Shown here piece by piece: positions 7,789 through 16,714 of a stretch of DNA of 64,000 nt. Position 1 is the stretch's first letter. Each line of letters opens with the position of its first letter. The notes beneath the pieces were generated by a model. The model saw nothing but the letters and a program-made list of their open reading frames with translations, did no database searches and was not told the DNA's origin. The position numbers and the translations under genes are program-made. The DNA comes from Bacillota bacterium (lineage in GTDB: Bacteria > Bacillota > Clostridia > Acetivibrionales > DSM-1351), in the NCBI GenBank assembly GCA_023460955.1, contig JAEWOH010000041.1:186001-250000 (forward strand), given 5' to 3'.

Positions 7789-9408
7789 ATGTATAAAGCT
7801 ATTATTGTTGATGATGAAGATTTGGTACGCCAAGGCTTGAAAAAACACTTTGATTGGAGTGCCCATAATATCGAAATAGTTGCCGATCTTTCCGATGGAC
7901 AGAAGGCATTTCAGTTTGTGAAAGAGAATAAGATTGACCTGGTGCTTACTGATGTCCTCATGCCTTATATGGACGGCATAACCTTGGCTAAAAATTTACG
8001 TGAGCTTTATCCGGATATAAAAATAATATTTATTAGTGGCCATGATGATATAGTCTACCTTAAGAATGCACTTAAAGTAGACGCCATAGACTATATTCTC
8101 AAGTCTGTCGATTTGGACGAGCTTAGTGATACTGTAAGTCGTGTGGTCAATATTATAAATACCGAGAATCAAAGTAAAAAAAACATAGCTGATATGGAAA
8201 ATCTCTTGAATCAGAGCTTTCCACTTTTGCAGGAGCGTTTTTTTATTACAATGATTCGAGATGATTTCGAAAGTCCGGATATAATGAAGGAACGTATAGC
8301 ATTTTTAAATATTCCCCTGAATGATGAAATGTACTATTGCGTACTAGTAGTACAGGTAAAACAAGTCTACAGTACTTTTCATGTATTATCTGAACGTGAG
8401 CGTCAGCTTTTATCTCTTCAAATACAAAACGAGTGTACAGAAGTAGGTAAGCAGTATAGTGATACACTTTGCTTTGAAAATAAACAAGGTGAATATGTAA
8501 TGATACTATCTTTAATCGAAGAAGAATATGAGGAAACTCTTCTTGAAGTTTCTGAAAATCTGAACAAGCGTCTCAAGGATGGTATGAATTTACCTGTATC
8601 AATTGGTATTAGTGACCGATTTAAGGGACTGGAAAATATAAAAACCTCCTATGAAAGTGCCTCGAATGCCATAAGTAAAAGATACCTGCTCGATGATGCA
8701 CTGGCTATATCAGTTGATAAATATGAAATGGACGAAAGTCTAAAGGAATATAAGGATAACGCTGAAAAAAAATTGCAGGAATGCTTAAGCAGTGGAAATA
8801 CTGAACAGGTTTCGAAGGTCCTTGAAGAGCTATTTACTATGGTAAGAGAAAAATTTCATCATGATGAAGAGCAGAATCTGATGATTTTTTTACTACTTCT
8901 TCCTACTCGAATTGTGACAGATATAAAAATAAATAAGAAGAGTGATTATTCCAATCAACGAATGATTTTAGATAAATTTCTGTGCTGTGAAGATTTTGAA
9001 GAACAGTGTCTGTTAATTCAAAAGCTATATTTTGAGGTGGCAACCCTCATGGGCAGCATGAGCAAAACGTATTCCCATACAATTATCAATCAGGTTAGAA
9101 AAACTATTGAAGAACACTTTAAGGAACAAATATCGATAAGCACTTTGGCAAAGGACGTCTTCTTGACACCCACATACTTGTGCGTGTTGTTTAAACAGGT
9201 TACCGGGACTACAATAAATGATTATTTAACATTAATCCGACTTGAGAAGGCAAAAAAGCTTTTGTCAGATCCGTACATTAAATTGTATGATGTATGTTTT
9301 GAGGTTGGTTATTTATCACCAAGCTATTTTTCTCGTTTGTTTAAGAAATATATAGGGCTCTCGCCTAGTGAATATAGGAACATTGCAATATCATCTCCAG
9401 AGCAATAG
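7789..9408 (+). CDS. Response regulator, REC plus AraC-type DNA-binding domain (YesN-like)
   Basis: The product is 539 aa. The receiver domain occupies about residues 1-120, with acidic pocket D8-D9-E10, phosphoacceptor D55 (Leu-Thr-Asp-Val-Leu-Met-Pro) and the switch lysine in Ile-Leu-Lys-Ser. A long middle region of unknown fold follows. The C-terminal 100 residues form the double helix-turn-helix AraC domain, ending Phe-Lys-Lys-Tyr-Ile-Gly-Leu-Ser-Pro-Ser-Glu-Tyr-Arg. GGAGGG precedes the ATG. It is followed directly by its sensor kinase. Such pairs sense extracellular sugars and control the adjoining ABC importer, so it probably controls both arms of this locus. Confidence 0.9.
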   Translation: MYKAIIVDDEDLVRQGLKKHFDWSAHNIEIVADLSDGQKAFQFVKENKIDLVLTDVLMPYMDGITLAKNLRELYPDIKIIFISGHDDIVYLKNALKVDAIDYILKSVDLDELSDTVSRVVNIINTENQSKKNIADMENLLNQSFPLLQERFFITMIRDDFESPDIMKERIAFLNIPLNDEMYYCVLVVQVKQVYSTFHVLSERERQLLSLQIQNECTEVGKQYSDTLCFENKQGEYVMILSLIEEEYEETLLEVSENLNKRLKDGMNLPVSIGISDRFKGLENIKTSYESASNAISKRYLLDDALAISVDKYEMDESLKEYKDNAEKKLQECLSSGNTEQVSKVLEELFTMVREKFHHDEEQNLMIFLLLLPTRIVTDIKINKKSDYSNQRMILDKFLCCEDFEEQCLLIQKLYFEVATLMGSMSKTYSHTIINQVRKTIEEHFKEQISISTLAKDVFLTPTYLCVLFKQVTGTTINDYLTLIRLEKAKKLLSDPYIKLYDVCFEVGYLSPSYFSRLFKKYIGLSPSEYRNIAISSPEQ

Positions 9409-9447
9409 TTTTTTCATAAGGAATGGGTGTGCAGAAAGGAAGAGTCT

Positions 9448-11253
9448 ATGAAACGAATTAAGTTGCGTGAGAAAATTTCCAGACGAATTATCTTTAGTAA
9501 TATGCGATTATCAAAAAGAGCAATAGCTCTTTTTGCTTTTAGTGTGGCCATACCACTTGCACTTATTGTATATTTGTATTCGGTTCATTCGGCAAATATT
9601 ATTGAGAATGAGCTTTCAAACAATATGCAATTAGCGGTCAGTCAAATAAAGAGTAATTTAGATTACCGTTTTGAACAAATATCCGAAAGTGCTCTTTCTA
9701 TTCTTAGTACAGCTTATCCTTATATCAGAAGTGGCAGTACTAATGTTGAAACACAGTTAAAAGAATATGATGAACTGAAATCCCTGGTCTCAGCGTATGA
9801 AGGAAAACACATGATAAGTAAAGTACGCTTATATGTGCCAGCCGGAAAAATTTATGCGAACCAGCAGGACACTTTCTATTCTCTCCCGGAGCTAACAGAG
9901 CAGACCGAGGAAACCTACAAAAGAGGTGTTGTTTGGATAAAAACTTATGGGGCACGAATTTACGATGGTAGAGGATTAACAAATATTCTATCCTGCAGAA
10001 TGACGATCTCCAGTAAAACCAATTATGATGAAATCGCAAGCATATTACAACTAGATATAGAGGAGACCAAGTTAAGCAGGATATTTTCGGCTGGTATAAG
10101 CAGTGCTGAGGAAATTTACCTGGTGGATTCAAATGGGGTCATAATTTCCCACCCGGATTCAACCTTGATAAATACAAAAGGACTTTCGGATGCTGAACTC
10201 AGTACAGTATTAATGAATAAAACGGGACATATGAGCGGAGGTATGAGTCAAAATGCCGATCTTGTGGCATTCTCCAAGTTGAGTGCAACAGATTGGTACC
10301 TTGTTATGAGACTGCCATCATCCGCTGTTTATGGTTCAGAGGTTTTTTCATTTGATGTTATAAGGGCGTTACTAATTATAGCTGTTGTAGTGGTTTTTGT
10401 AATTGCATTAATATTGATATACTCCAGTATTGTTGAAAATACAATTAAACGAATTAATACGGCTATAATGGTGTTGAATAATGACGGCATAGACCAAGTT
10501 GACAATATGACTTCCCATACAATAAAAAATGATAAATCACTTGCACTATTAGAGAATAATGCTAACCACTTGGTCGTTACCATTAAAAGGTTAATGGAAG
10601 AATCTTATGAAGCAAAATTGAAAGCCCGTGATTATCAATTAAAAGCTTTACAGGCACAAATAAATCCTCATTTCCTTTATAACACCTTAGATTCCATTAA
10701 ATGGATGATATTGGAGGATCATAAGAAAGACAGTATTTGGATGATTAATGCCTTTTCAAAATATTTCCGATTGAGTTTAAGTAAAGGAAGAGATGTTGTT
10801 ACCCTTTATGATGAATTGGAGCTGATTCAGGCTTATATAGGAATTATGCAGAAAAGGTTCAGTAATATTTCTACTATAGATATTAATGTAGAACATAATC
10901 TCATGGAGTGTCTTCTCCCAAAATTATCCTTGCAGCCATTAGTAGAAAATGCGCTTAACCATGGGATCCTGCACAAGCAAGACGGCGATGGTCGCCTTGT
11001 TATTACTGCAAAGGAAGAAAATAATAGATTAATAATTATGATAAAGGATAATGGGCATGGGATGAGCCAAGAGCAGATAGAAAGGATTCTAAACCAAGAC
11101 AATAGCAATACAAAGGGCTATGGTCTTGGAAATGTGGATGAAAGACTTAAGCTATTTGGAGGGGAAGATTCTGGTCTAGTCATAAGCTCGGAGTTGAGTA
11201 TAGGTACCACTGTTACCCTCTCGTTACCTATAAAATTTTTCCAGCAGAGGTAG
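9448..11253 (+). CDS. Sensor histidine kinase, YesM-like (His_kinase / HATPase)
   Basis: The product is 601 aa from ATG 9448, chosen for the AAAGGAAG at 9435-9442; a GTG at 9427 in frame is rejected. A transmembrane helix lies near residues 22-42, then an extracellular Cache-like sensor region to about residue 295, a second membrane helix (Leu-Leu-Ile-Ile-Ala-Val-Val-Val-Val-Phe) and a HAMP-like linker. The phosphorylated histidine is in Gln-Ile-Asn-Pro-His-Phe-Leu-Tyr-Asn-Thr-Leu. The ATPase domain has the N box Pro-Leu-Val-Glu-Asn-Ala and the G box Asp-Asn-Gly-His-Gly-Met. It should phosphorylate the regulator encoded 39 bases upstream. Confidence 0.9.
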   Translation: MKRIKLREKISRRIIFSNMRLSKRAIALFAFSVAIPLALIVYLYSVHSANIIENELSNNMQLAVSQIKSNLDYRFEQISESALSILSTAYPYIRSGSTNVETQLKEYDELKSLVSAYEGKHMISKVRLYVPAGKIYANQQDTFYSLPELTEQTEETYKRGVVWIKTYGARIYDGRGLTNILSCRMTISSKTNYDEIASILQLDIEETKLSRIFSAGISSAEEIYLVDSNGVIISHPDSTLINTKGLSDAELSTVLMNKTGHMSGGMSQNADLVAFSKLSATDWYLVMRLPSSAVYGSEVFSFDVIRALLIIAVVVVFVIALILIYSSIVENTIKRINTAIMVLNNDGIDQVDNMTSHTIKNDKSLALLENNANHLVVTIKRLMEESYEAKLKARDYQLKALQAQINPHFLYNTLDSIKWMILEDHKKDSIWMINAFSKYFRLSLSKGRDVVTLYDELELIQAYIGIMQKRFSNISTIDINVEHNLMECLLPKLSLQPLVENALNHGILHKQDGDGRLVITAKEENNRLIIMIKDNGHGMSQEQIERILNQDNSNTKGYGLGNVDERLKLFGGEDSGLVISSELSIGTTVTLSLPIKFFQQR

Positions 11254-11632
11254 ACATAAAGTTTTTAAGTCTAGAATAATTAATAATATATATAGTAAAT
11301 AAAAGTCAAAGTAAAGAACATAGAGACTGCTAGAAAGCTATACCTGAGGCTAATTCTATCAGTCTTTAATTCTATCATTAAATGACCTTTTTTTGTTATA
11401 ATTCAATAAATTCCGGCACAAACCGAGCAGATTTTTATGCAAATATAACAGTATTGAATAAGAAATCAGAAGATTGAGTCATTCAACTTAGAAAGTTTGT
11501 ATGCTAATATGTAAGCATAGATTGAAAACAAACTAACATTGAAAGCTTTCAAAAGTCTATGTTCTTCACATTTTTAATTGATCTATTATGTAAACTTTCA
11601 ACAGATTGGCGATTTTTCGGAGGAATAATGCT
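11254..11632. other. Intergenic leader before the sugar importer
   Basis: These 379 bases hold no gene. An imperfect inverted repeat, 11324-11335 with 11354-11365 (12 bp, one mismatch), may help end the kinase transcript; a T7 run lies at 11388-11394. A candidate promoter (TTCAAC 11482-11487, TAATAT 11505-11510, 17-base spacer) lies just before a palindrome at 11539-11552. Confidence 0.35.
11539..11552. promoter_or_regulatory. Perfect 14-bp palindrome upstream of the importer
   Basis: TTGAAAGCTTTCAA is perfectly self-complementary and sits about 30 bases after the candidate -10 box, a place where a repressor would block transcription. It resembles a LacI-family operator in general form but lacks the central CG of a CcpA site. 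Function is inferred. Confidence 0.35.
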
Positions 11633-12601
11633 ATGAAAATGTTTGCTTCAAAAACAAAAGCAACAAATGAAATACAAACGTATTCTAAATTCGGAGCATA
11701 TATGAGAGAGCATTATCTCATGTATATAATGTTGCTCCCCGGTCTATTCTTTTTGATAGTCTATAAGTTTTTACCACTGTATGGTATTACAATTGCGTTT
11801 AAGGATTATAGTATTTTTGCCGGTAATAATCCATTGGATGCAATAGCAAAAAGCGAATGGGTAGGATTGGAGCACTTTGAACGGTTATTCGCAAGCTCGG
11901 CGTTTATTAAAGTCCTTATAAATACTTTGGTTATCAACGCGTATAAAATTGTGTTCCTGTTCCCAATCCCTATAATATGTGCCATTTTACTAAACGAAAT
12001 CCGTAAAAAAGCTTATCGCAAGTTGGCACAGACCGCGATCTATGTTCCATATTTCTTCTCATGGGTTGTTACGTTTGGTATTTTCTACTCCTTGCTAGGT
12101 ACCTATGGGATTGTAAACACCGGATTAGCTGCATTAGGGTTTGAAAGAATCAGCTTTTTCTCGGATCCAAACATATTTCGAGGACTGTTGGTATTCACTG
12201 AGGGTTGGAAAGAAGTGGGTTGGAATACAGTAATTTATTTAGCGGCTATCACGGGTATTGATATTTCGCTCTATGAAGCGGCTAGAGTGGATGGAGCTTC
12301 TAAACTACGCCAAATATGGCATGTAACATTGCCGGGAATGGCATCTACCATCGTTTTGATGTTAATTCTAAAGGTAGGGTATATCTTAGATACGGGCTTT
12401 GAACAGATTCTTGTATTCTACAATGCAACGGTATACGATGTGGCGGATGTAATCCAAACCTATGTTTACCGTATGGGTTTGGGTCAGTCAGATTTTGCCT
12501 TAGGAACTGCGCTTGGTTTATTTAATTCAGTTGTAGCATTTATCTTAATTGTTGGTGCAAATGCTGTTAGCAAGAAGTTACTTCATAAGAGTATTTGGTG
12601 A
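11633..12601 (+). CDS. Sugar ABC transporter permease (LplB-like)
   Basis: The product is 322 aa with about six membrane helices. The EAA loop that contacts the ATPase reads Glu-Ala-Ala-Arg-Val-Asp-Gly-Ala-Ser-Lys near residues 213-222. ATG 11633 follows CGGAGG at 11618-11623; an in-frame TTG at 11606 would place that site within the gene. It pairs with the second permease 32 bases downstream and the lipoprotein beyond. There is no ATP-binding gene in the locus; importers of this type in this group usually share a distant MsmK/UgpC-type ATPase. Confidence 0.9.
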   Translation: MKMFASKTKATNEIQTYSKFGAYMREHYLMYIMLLPGLFFLIVYKFLPLYGITIAFKDYSIFAGNNPLDAIAKSEWVGLEHFERLFASSAFIKVLINTLVINAYKIVFLFPIPIICAILLNEIRKKAYRKLAQTAIYVPYFFSWVVTFGIFYSLLGTYGIVNTGLAALGFERISFFSDPNIFRGLLVFTEGWKEVGWNTVIYLAAITGIDISLYEAARVDGASKLRQIWHVTLPGMASTIVLMLILKVGYILDTGFEQILVFYNATVYDVADVIQTYVYRMGLGQSDFALGTALGLFNSVVAFILIVGANAVSKKLLHKSIW

Positions 12602-12633
12602 TTTAAAAGTATATCGTATCAGAGGTGAAAACT

Positions 12634-13530
12634 ATGTTAATGAATAAAAAGAGTGCAGGCATTCCGCTCGAAGCAAGTGAAAAAGTTATGATAGTGATTT
12701 CCTACGTCGTCATGAGTATACTTGCACTGTGTGCAATACTTCCTATTTTGCATGTGGTATCTAAGTCAATCAGTGGTGCGTCTGCGGTTACATCGGGTTC
12801 TGTGTTATTTTGGCCGGTTGATATACAGTTTGAAACAATAGAATATGTTCTTGCAAAGACTACATTTTTACATTCTCTAAAAAATACAATAATTGTTACG
12901 GTTTTAGGTACAATTATCAGTATGATAGTAACGATTACAACTGCGTACCCACTGTCTAAGCCCGCATTTAAAGGGCGTAAGGTCTTTATTATGCTATACA
13001 TTATCAGCATGGTGTTCTTTGGTGGAATAATTCCTGCATATATGGTAGTTCGTACCTTGGGTATTATGGATACATTTGCTGCGCTGATACTTCCGTTTTT
13101 TATAGTGCATTTTAATATGTTCCTGGTTAAAAATTATTTTGAAGGCTTGCCTGAGAGTATAGAAGAATCGGCAAAAATTGACGGAGCCAGTGATATAAGA
13201 ATATTAATATCCATTGTCTGTCCAATGTCTACCCCCGTATTAGCGACAACAGCCATGTTGTATGCAGTTAATTATTGGAACAATTACTTCCATGCAATGA
13301 TGTATACCAATAGTACTGACATGCAGACCTTGCAGCTATTCACCTATAATACTGTTAGTAATACACAGACAATTGTCGAGCGTCTTGTTGCAGGTAATTA
13401 CGCTAATGTTTCCATCGATGGAATTATCGCAGCCGTAGTTGTCCTTTCATTAATTCCTATCGTTGCAATATACCCATTGGTTCAGAGGTATATGGTTCAA
13501 GGTATTACAATCGGGTCAGTTAAGGGTTAA
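12634..13530 (+). CDS. Sugar ABC transporter permease (YtcP/AraQ-like)
   Basis: The product is 298 aa with six predicted membrane helices. The EAA loop reads Glu-Glu-Ser-Ala-Lys-Ile-Asp-Gly-Ala-Ser-Asp. ATG 12634 is chosen, with AGAGGTG at 12621-12627 six bases upstream; the in-frame GTG at 12625 is part of that site. It is the partner of the preceding permease, forming the heterodimeric membrane channel of a carbohydrate uptake (CUT1) importer. A small stem-loop follows before the binding-protein gene. Confidence 0.9.
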   Translation: MLMNKKSAGIPLEASEKVMIVISYVVMSILALCAILPILHVVSKSISGASAVTSGSVLFWPVDIQFETIEYVLAKTTFLHSLKNTIIVTVLGTIISMIVTITTAYPLSKPAFKGRKVFIMLYIISMVFFGGIIPAYMVVRTLGIMDTFAALILPFFIVHFNMFLVKNYFEGLPESIEESAKIDGASDIRILISIVCPMSTPVLATTAMLYAVNYWNNYFHAMMYTNSTDMQTLQLFTYNTVSNTQTIVERLVAGNYANVSIDGIIAAVVVLSLIPIVAIYPLVQRYMVQGITIGSVKG

Positions 13531-13545
13531 TAAAATTATTTGAAA

Positions 13546-13565
13546 TTTATCGGGGAACCGATAAA
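13546..13565 (+). other. Intercistronic stem-loop between permease and binding protein
   Basis: TTTATCGG and CCGATAAA form a perfect 8-bp stem with a four-base GGAA loop. There is no T-run, so it is more likely to protect or process the mRNA than to terminate it. It lies just before the ribosome site of the binding-protein gene. Confidence 0.5.
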
Positions 13566-13591
13566 AATAAATAGAAAAAGGAAGGGAATTT

Positions 13592-15175
13592 ATGAAGAAG
13601 ATTTTTGTAATGTTTCTTGCAGTAATGATGATTGTTTCAAGCCTAGCAGGTTGTGGACAGAGCGGTACTTCAACTCCAAGTGACACCTCAACTGCAGCAG
13701 TAAGCTCCTCAACTGAGGCAAAAACTCTTGATGGTGCAAAGCCAGAGCTTAAGTATCTTGGTTATAATGTCAGCTTTGATCCTAACACTGATCCAATGGC
13801 TAAAGTCTATGAAGAGAAAACTGGCTACAAAGTAAATTACAATGTACTCCCGGCTGAAAATGCAGATGAAAAGCTCCTTATGGAAGTTGCATCTGGCGCT
13901 AATTATGACGTACTTCAGGTTAGTGTATCTCAGTTCCAGACACTGCTCTCACAAGGTGCATTGAAGCCTTTAACAGATTTACTTAACCAATATGGTCAGG
14001 ACGTTCTCAAAGGTGTATCTGAAGCTTCATGGAAGGCTACTTCAGGTTCAGACGGTAATATCTATGGTATTCCTTACAAATATCCGTACCCAACTGAAGT
14101 TACAACGTTCTTGGTTGCAAGAATGGACTTAATGAAAGCAGCTGGTATTGATAAGCTCCCAACTACAATAGACGAATTCTATAATACCCTTGTTACTCTT
14201 AAAAAGTTCTATGGAGACAAATATATTATCTTTACCGGTCCTTTCCGTGCTGCTTCAGAGGCATCAGTTAACTGGGATATCCCGCAGGTTATAACTTCTG
14301 CTTTTGGTATCTATAGCGACTGGATGGTTGATGAAAACGGTAAAGTGTACTACATGACTGAACATGAGAATTTCCCTAAAATGATTGAATTTATGCAAAA
14401 ACTTTCAAAAGAGGGACTTATAGATCGTGATTGGGCAGTTAACAACACAACCACAGTAAATGAGAAATTATCTGCAGGAAAAGCAATCATTGGAGCTTCA
14501 ACCCGTGTAGGTGTTGCTGTTACTACTCCAATTATGACAGGTAAAGATGGTCTTGGCCTAAAGAACGAAGACCTTGGCTACATTGGTGCACTAGCAGGTT
14601 CCGATGGAACTACCAAATATATGAAGACTGAGGCAATTAATCAGGTAACCTGTATACTTAAGAGCTCAAAGAATGCTGAGCATGCTATTAACTGGATGAA
14701 CATCAAGCAGCAAAATCAGCTTTACCTTAATATCGGTGTTGAAGGTACACACTTTACTTATGATACTGATGGTTCCATTAAACCGATCAACCCTATTTTT
14801 GCAGAAGAACGCGGAAATTCTTACTGGTACCTGAACAGTACTAACGAAGAAGAATTTGCAAAACAATGGCCTTCACGTGTTAGAAAGAGTGATGCTATGT
14901 GGGCTGCATTCGATGCAGTTACCAATAAAGCAAACAAAGAAACACCACAAATTTTTGTAGATAATACTTTCGCCTTCATGCCTTCATTAGAGAATTACGC
15001 TAAGTACAATCAATCATTGTTTAAGGCAACCGGCGACTATATCCTCCAGCTTATTGGTGGTACTAAGAAAATTGACAGTCTTAACACCTTTAAGTCAGAC
15101 TGGGCAAATGGTGGCGGCGAGAAAATCAGAACAGAAATGCAGACTTGGTATGACGAATTCTACGGTAAAAAATAA
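13592..15175 (+). CDS. Sugar ABC transporter solute-binding lipoprotein
   Basis: The product is 527 aa. It has a lipoprotein signal peptide with lipobox Leu-Ala-Gly-Cys, Cys21 being lipidated, followed by a Ser/Thr-rich linker to about residue 45. The rest is the large type of extracellular solute-binding protein (LipO/YtcQ-like), usual for importers that lack their own ATPase gene. GGAAGGG precedes the ATG. It sits on the outer face of the membrane and delivers substrate to the two upstream permeases. Substrate class is inferred to be a sugar, oligosaccharide or glycoside. Confidence 0.9.
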   Translation: MKKIFVMFLAVMMIVSSLAGCGQSGTSTPSDTSTAAVSSSTEAKTLDGAKPELKYLGYNVSFDPNTDPMAKVYEEKTGYKVNYNVLPAENADEKLLMEVASGANYDVLQVSVSQFQTLLSQGALKPLTDLLNQYGQDVLKGVSEASWKATSGSDGNIYGIPYKYPYPTEVTTFLVARMDLMKAAGIDKLPTTIDEFYNTLVTLKKFYGDKYIIFTGPFRAASEASVNWDIPQVITSAFGIYSDWMVDENGKVYYMTEHENFPKMIEFMQKLSKEGLIDRDWAVNNTTTVNEKLSAGKAIIGASTRVGVAVTTPIMTGKDGLGLKNEDLGYIGALAGSDGTTKYMKTEAINQVTCILKSSKNAEHAINWMNIKQQNQLYLNIGVEGTHFTYDTDGSIKPINPIFAEERGNSYWYLNSTNEEEFAKQWPSRVRKSDAMWAAFDAVTNKANKETPQIFVDNTFAFMPSLENYAKYNQSLFKATGDYILQLIGGTKKIDSLNTFKSDWANGGGEKIRTEMQTWYDEFYGKK

Positions 15176-15193
15176 ATTAATTAAAGATGCACT

Positions 15194-15227
15194 TTTTGTA
15201 GCAGTCCCATGTGGGGCTGCTACAAAA
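15194..15227 (+). other. Strong intercistronic stem-loop after the binding-protein gene
   Basis: A 15-bp stem (15194-15208 with 15213-15227, one G-T pair) closes a four-base ATGT loop. The right arm ends in AAAA and is not followed by T, so it does not look like a terminator. A 3' hairpin after a binding-protein gene is known to stabilise that mRNA and raise its expression over downstream genes. Confidence 0.6.
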
Positions 15228-15261
15228 CTAAATAGCGAAATATATGATAAGGAGAAGGATC

Positions 15262-16635
15262 ATGAGTAAAATAAATTATACAAAAGAGCTTCCGGTTTAT
15301 CGTGATATAGATGTTCTTGTTGTTGGTGCAGGACCTGCCGGTATTGGTTCAGCTATATGTGCAGCAAGAAACGGAGCAAAGACCTTAGTAATCGACGAGT
15401 TCGGCTGTGTTGGAGGACAGGCTACCAACGGCTTGGTAGGTCCTTTTATGACTGCGTATGATGCAAGGAGCGAAAAACAGATCATTAAGGGTATATTTCA
15501 AGAGATCGTAGACCGTATGGAAGAAATGGGCGGTGCTATTCAGCCTAGTGAAGTAAGATCAAAAACATCCCGGGCAGGATACTACAAAATCGGGCATGAC
15601 CATGTAGGACCTTTTGACCATGAAGCCTTAAAAATGGTGGCTTCTGATATGATTCTGGAGGCTGGTGCAGAAATCCTCTTGCACACCAAGTTTATAGATG
15701 TTCTAAAAGAAGACGATAAAATCGTTGGTGTGGTGATTGCAAACAAGACAGGAATGTCAGTAATTCGTGCAAAAATTATTATCGATTGTTCCGGTGATGC
15801 AGATGTGGCAGCTAGCGCCGGCGTAAAATATGAACTTGGCAACATTAACGATGGCAATATGCAGCCAGCGACTATGTTTTTCCGAGTTTGCAATGTTGAT
15901 ACAGAACGATTGAATGCGCATATCAAGGAGCATGAGGATGACATTCGTCCTTTCTATGGTCCGTTCAGCTGGTTAATCAAAGAAAAACAGGAGGAATGGG
16001 GAGATGTACCTCGAGCTGAGGTGTGCCTATTTGAAAGTCCTGAACCTGGTGAGTATCGTTTAAATGTATCCCGTATTTTGGACATTGATGGAACTAATGC
16101 AGAGGATTTAACCAAGGCTGAGTTAATTGGTATGAAACAAGCACATAAAGTATTCAATTTTATGAAGAAATACGCTGTTGGTTTTGAAAACGCAAAGTTT
16201 ATGGGCACAGCTGCTACAATAGGTATTCGTGAAACCCGTCATATTGATGGCGTGTACAAGCTGACAGCTGATGACGTTATAAATTGTCGTGTGCCTGAAA
16301 ACTCCATTGCTGTTCTGGCAACAAATATGGATACTCACAATAAGAACGACCCGGGCGGAACATATTTTACCTTGGAAAAAGGACCTTACTTTGGTGTGCC
16401 ATACACTTGCCTGGTACCAAACGGTGTAAGCAATCTACTTGTAGCAGGACGTTCACTCTCGGCTGACGCAGTAGCAGGTTCAGCTACCCGTATGATACCT
16501 TGCTGTATTGTATTCGGTCAGGCGGCTGGAACTGCAGCGGCAATGGCTATTAAGGAAGGTAAGCTCCCAGCTACTATTGATGTAAACGAGCTTCGTTCAA
16601 CATTGATAGAACAAGGTGCGTTCTTAGGTGACTAA
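15262..16635 (+). CDS. FAD-dependent oxidoreductase (FAD_oxidored, PF12831-like), copy C
   Basis: The product is 457 aa from ATG 15262, with AAGGAGAAGG at 15249-15258; the in-frame ATG at 15244 lies before that site. The FAD motif is G22-A-G-P-A-G27, the second motif Asp-Cys-Ser-Gly-Asp-Ala-Asp-Val, and the family motif Gly-Ile-Arg-Glu-Thr-Arg-His. It shares Gly-Leu-Val-Gly-Pro-Phe-Met-Thr, Gly-His-Asp-His-Val and a Leu-Asn-Val-Ser-Arg motif with copies B and F. It is the first enzyme gene of the rightward arm and is followed by the shorter copy D; copies F and G repeat this long-short order downstream. Confidence 0.85.
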   Translation: MSKINYTKELPVYRDIDVLVVGAGPAGIGSAICAARNGAKTLVIDEFGCVGGQATNGLVGPFMTAYDARSEKQIIKGIFQEIVDRMEEMGGAIQPSEVRSKTSRAGYYKIGHDHVGPFDHEALKMVASDMILEAGAEILLHTKFIDVLKEDDKIVGVVIANKTGMSVIRAKIIIDCSGDADVAASAGVKYELGNINDGNMQPATMFFRVCNVDTERLNAHIKEHEDDIRPFYGPFSWLIKEKQEEWGDVPRAEVCLFESPEPGEYRLNVSRILDIDGTNAEDLTKAELIGMKQAHKVFNFMKKYAVGFENAKFMGTAATIGIRETRHIDGVYKLTADDVINCRVPENSIAVLATNMDTHNKNDPGGTYFTLEKGPYFGVPYTCLVPNGVSNLLVAGRSLSADAVAGSATRMIPCCIVFGQAAGTAAAMAIKEGKLPATIDVNELRSTLIEQGAFLGD

Positions 16636-16653
16636 TTACTGTAGTATATATAT

Positions 16654-16691
16654 CATTAGTGCAGATTGGAAATATAAAGTCTGCACTAATG
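16654..16691 (+). other. Intercistronic stem-loop between copies C and D
   Basis: CATTAGTGCAGA at 16654-16665 and its perfect complement at 16680-16691 form a 12-bp stem with a 14-base loop. No T-run follows. It ends eight bases before the copy D ribosome site. Confidence 0.5.
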
Positions 16692-16714
16692 TCTATCCAT
16701 AGGAGAATACAAAC

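Noticed and set aside
11539..11552. CcpA (cre) catabolite repression site
   Set aside because: The palindrome lacks the central CG and is two bases shorter than the cre core.
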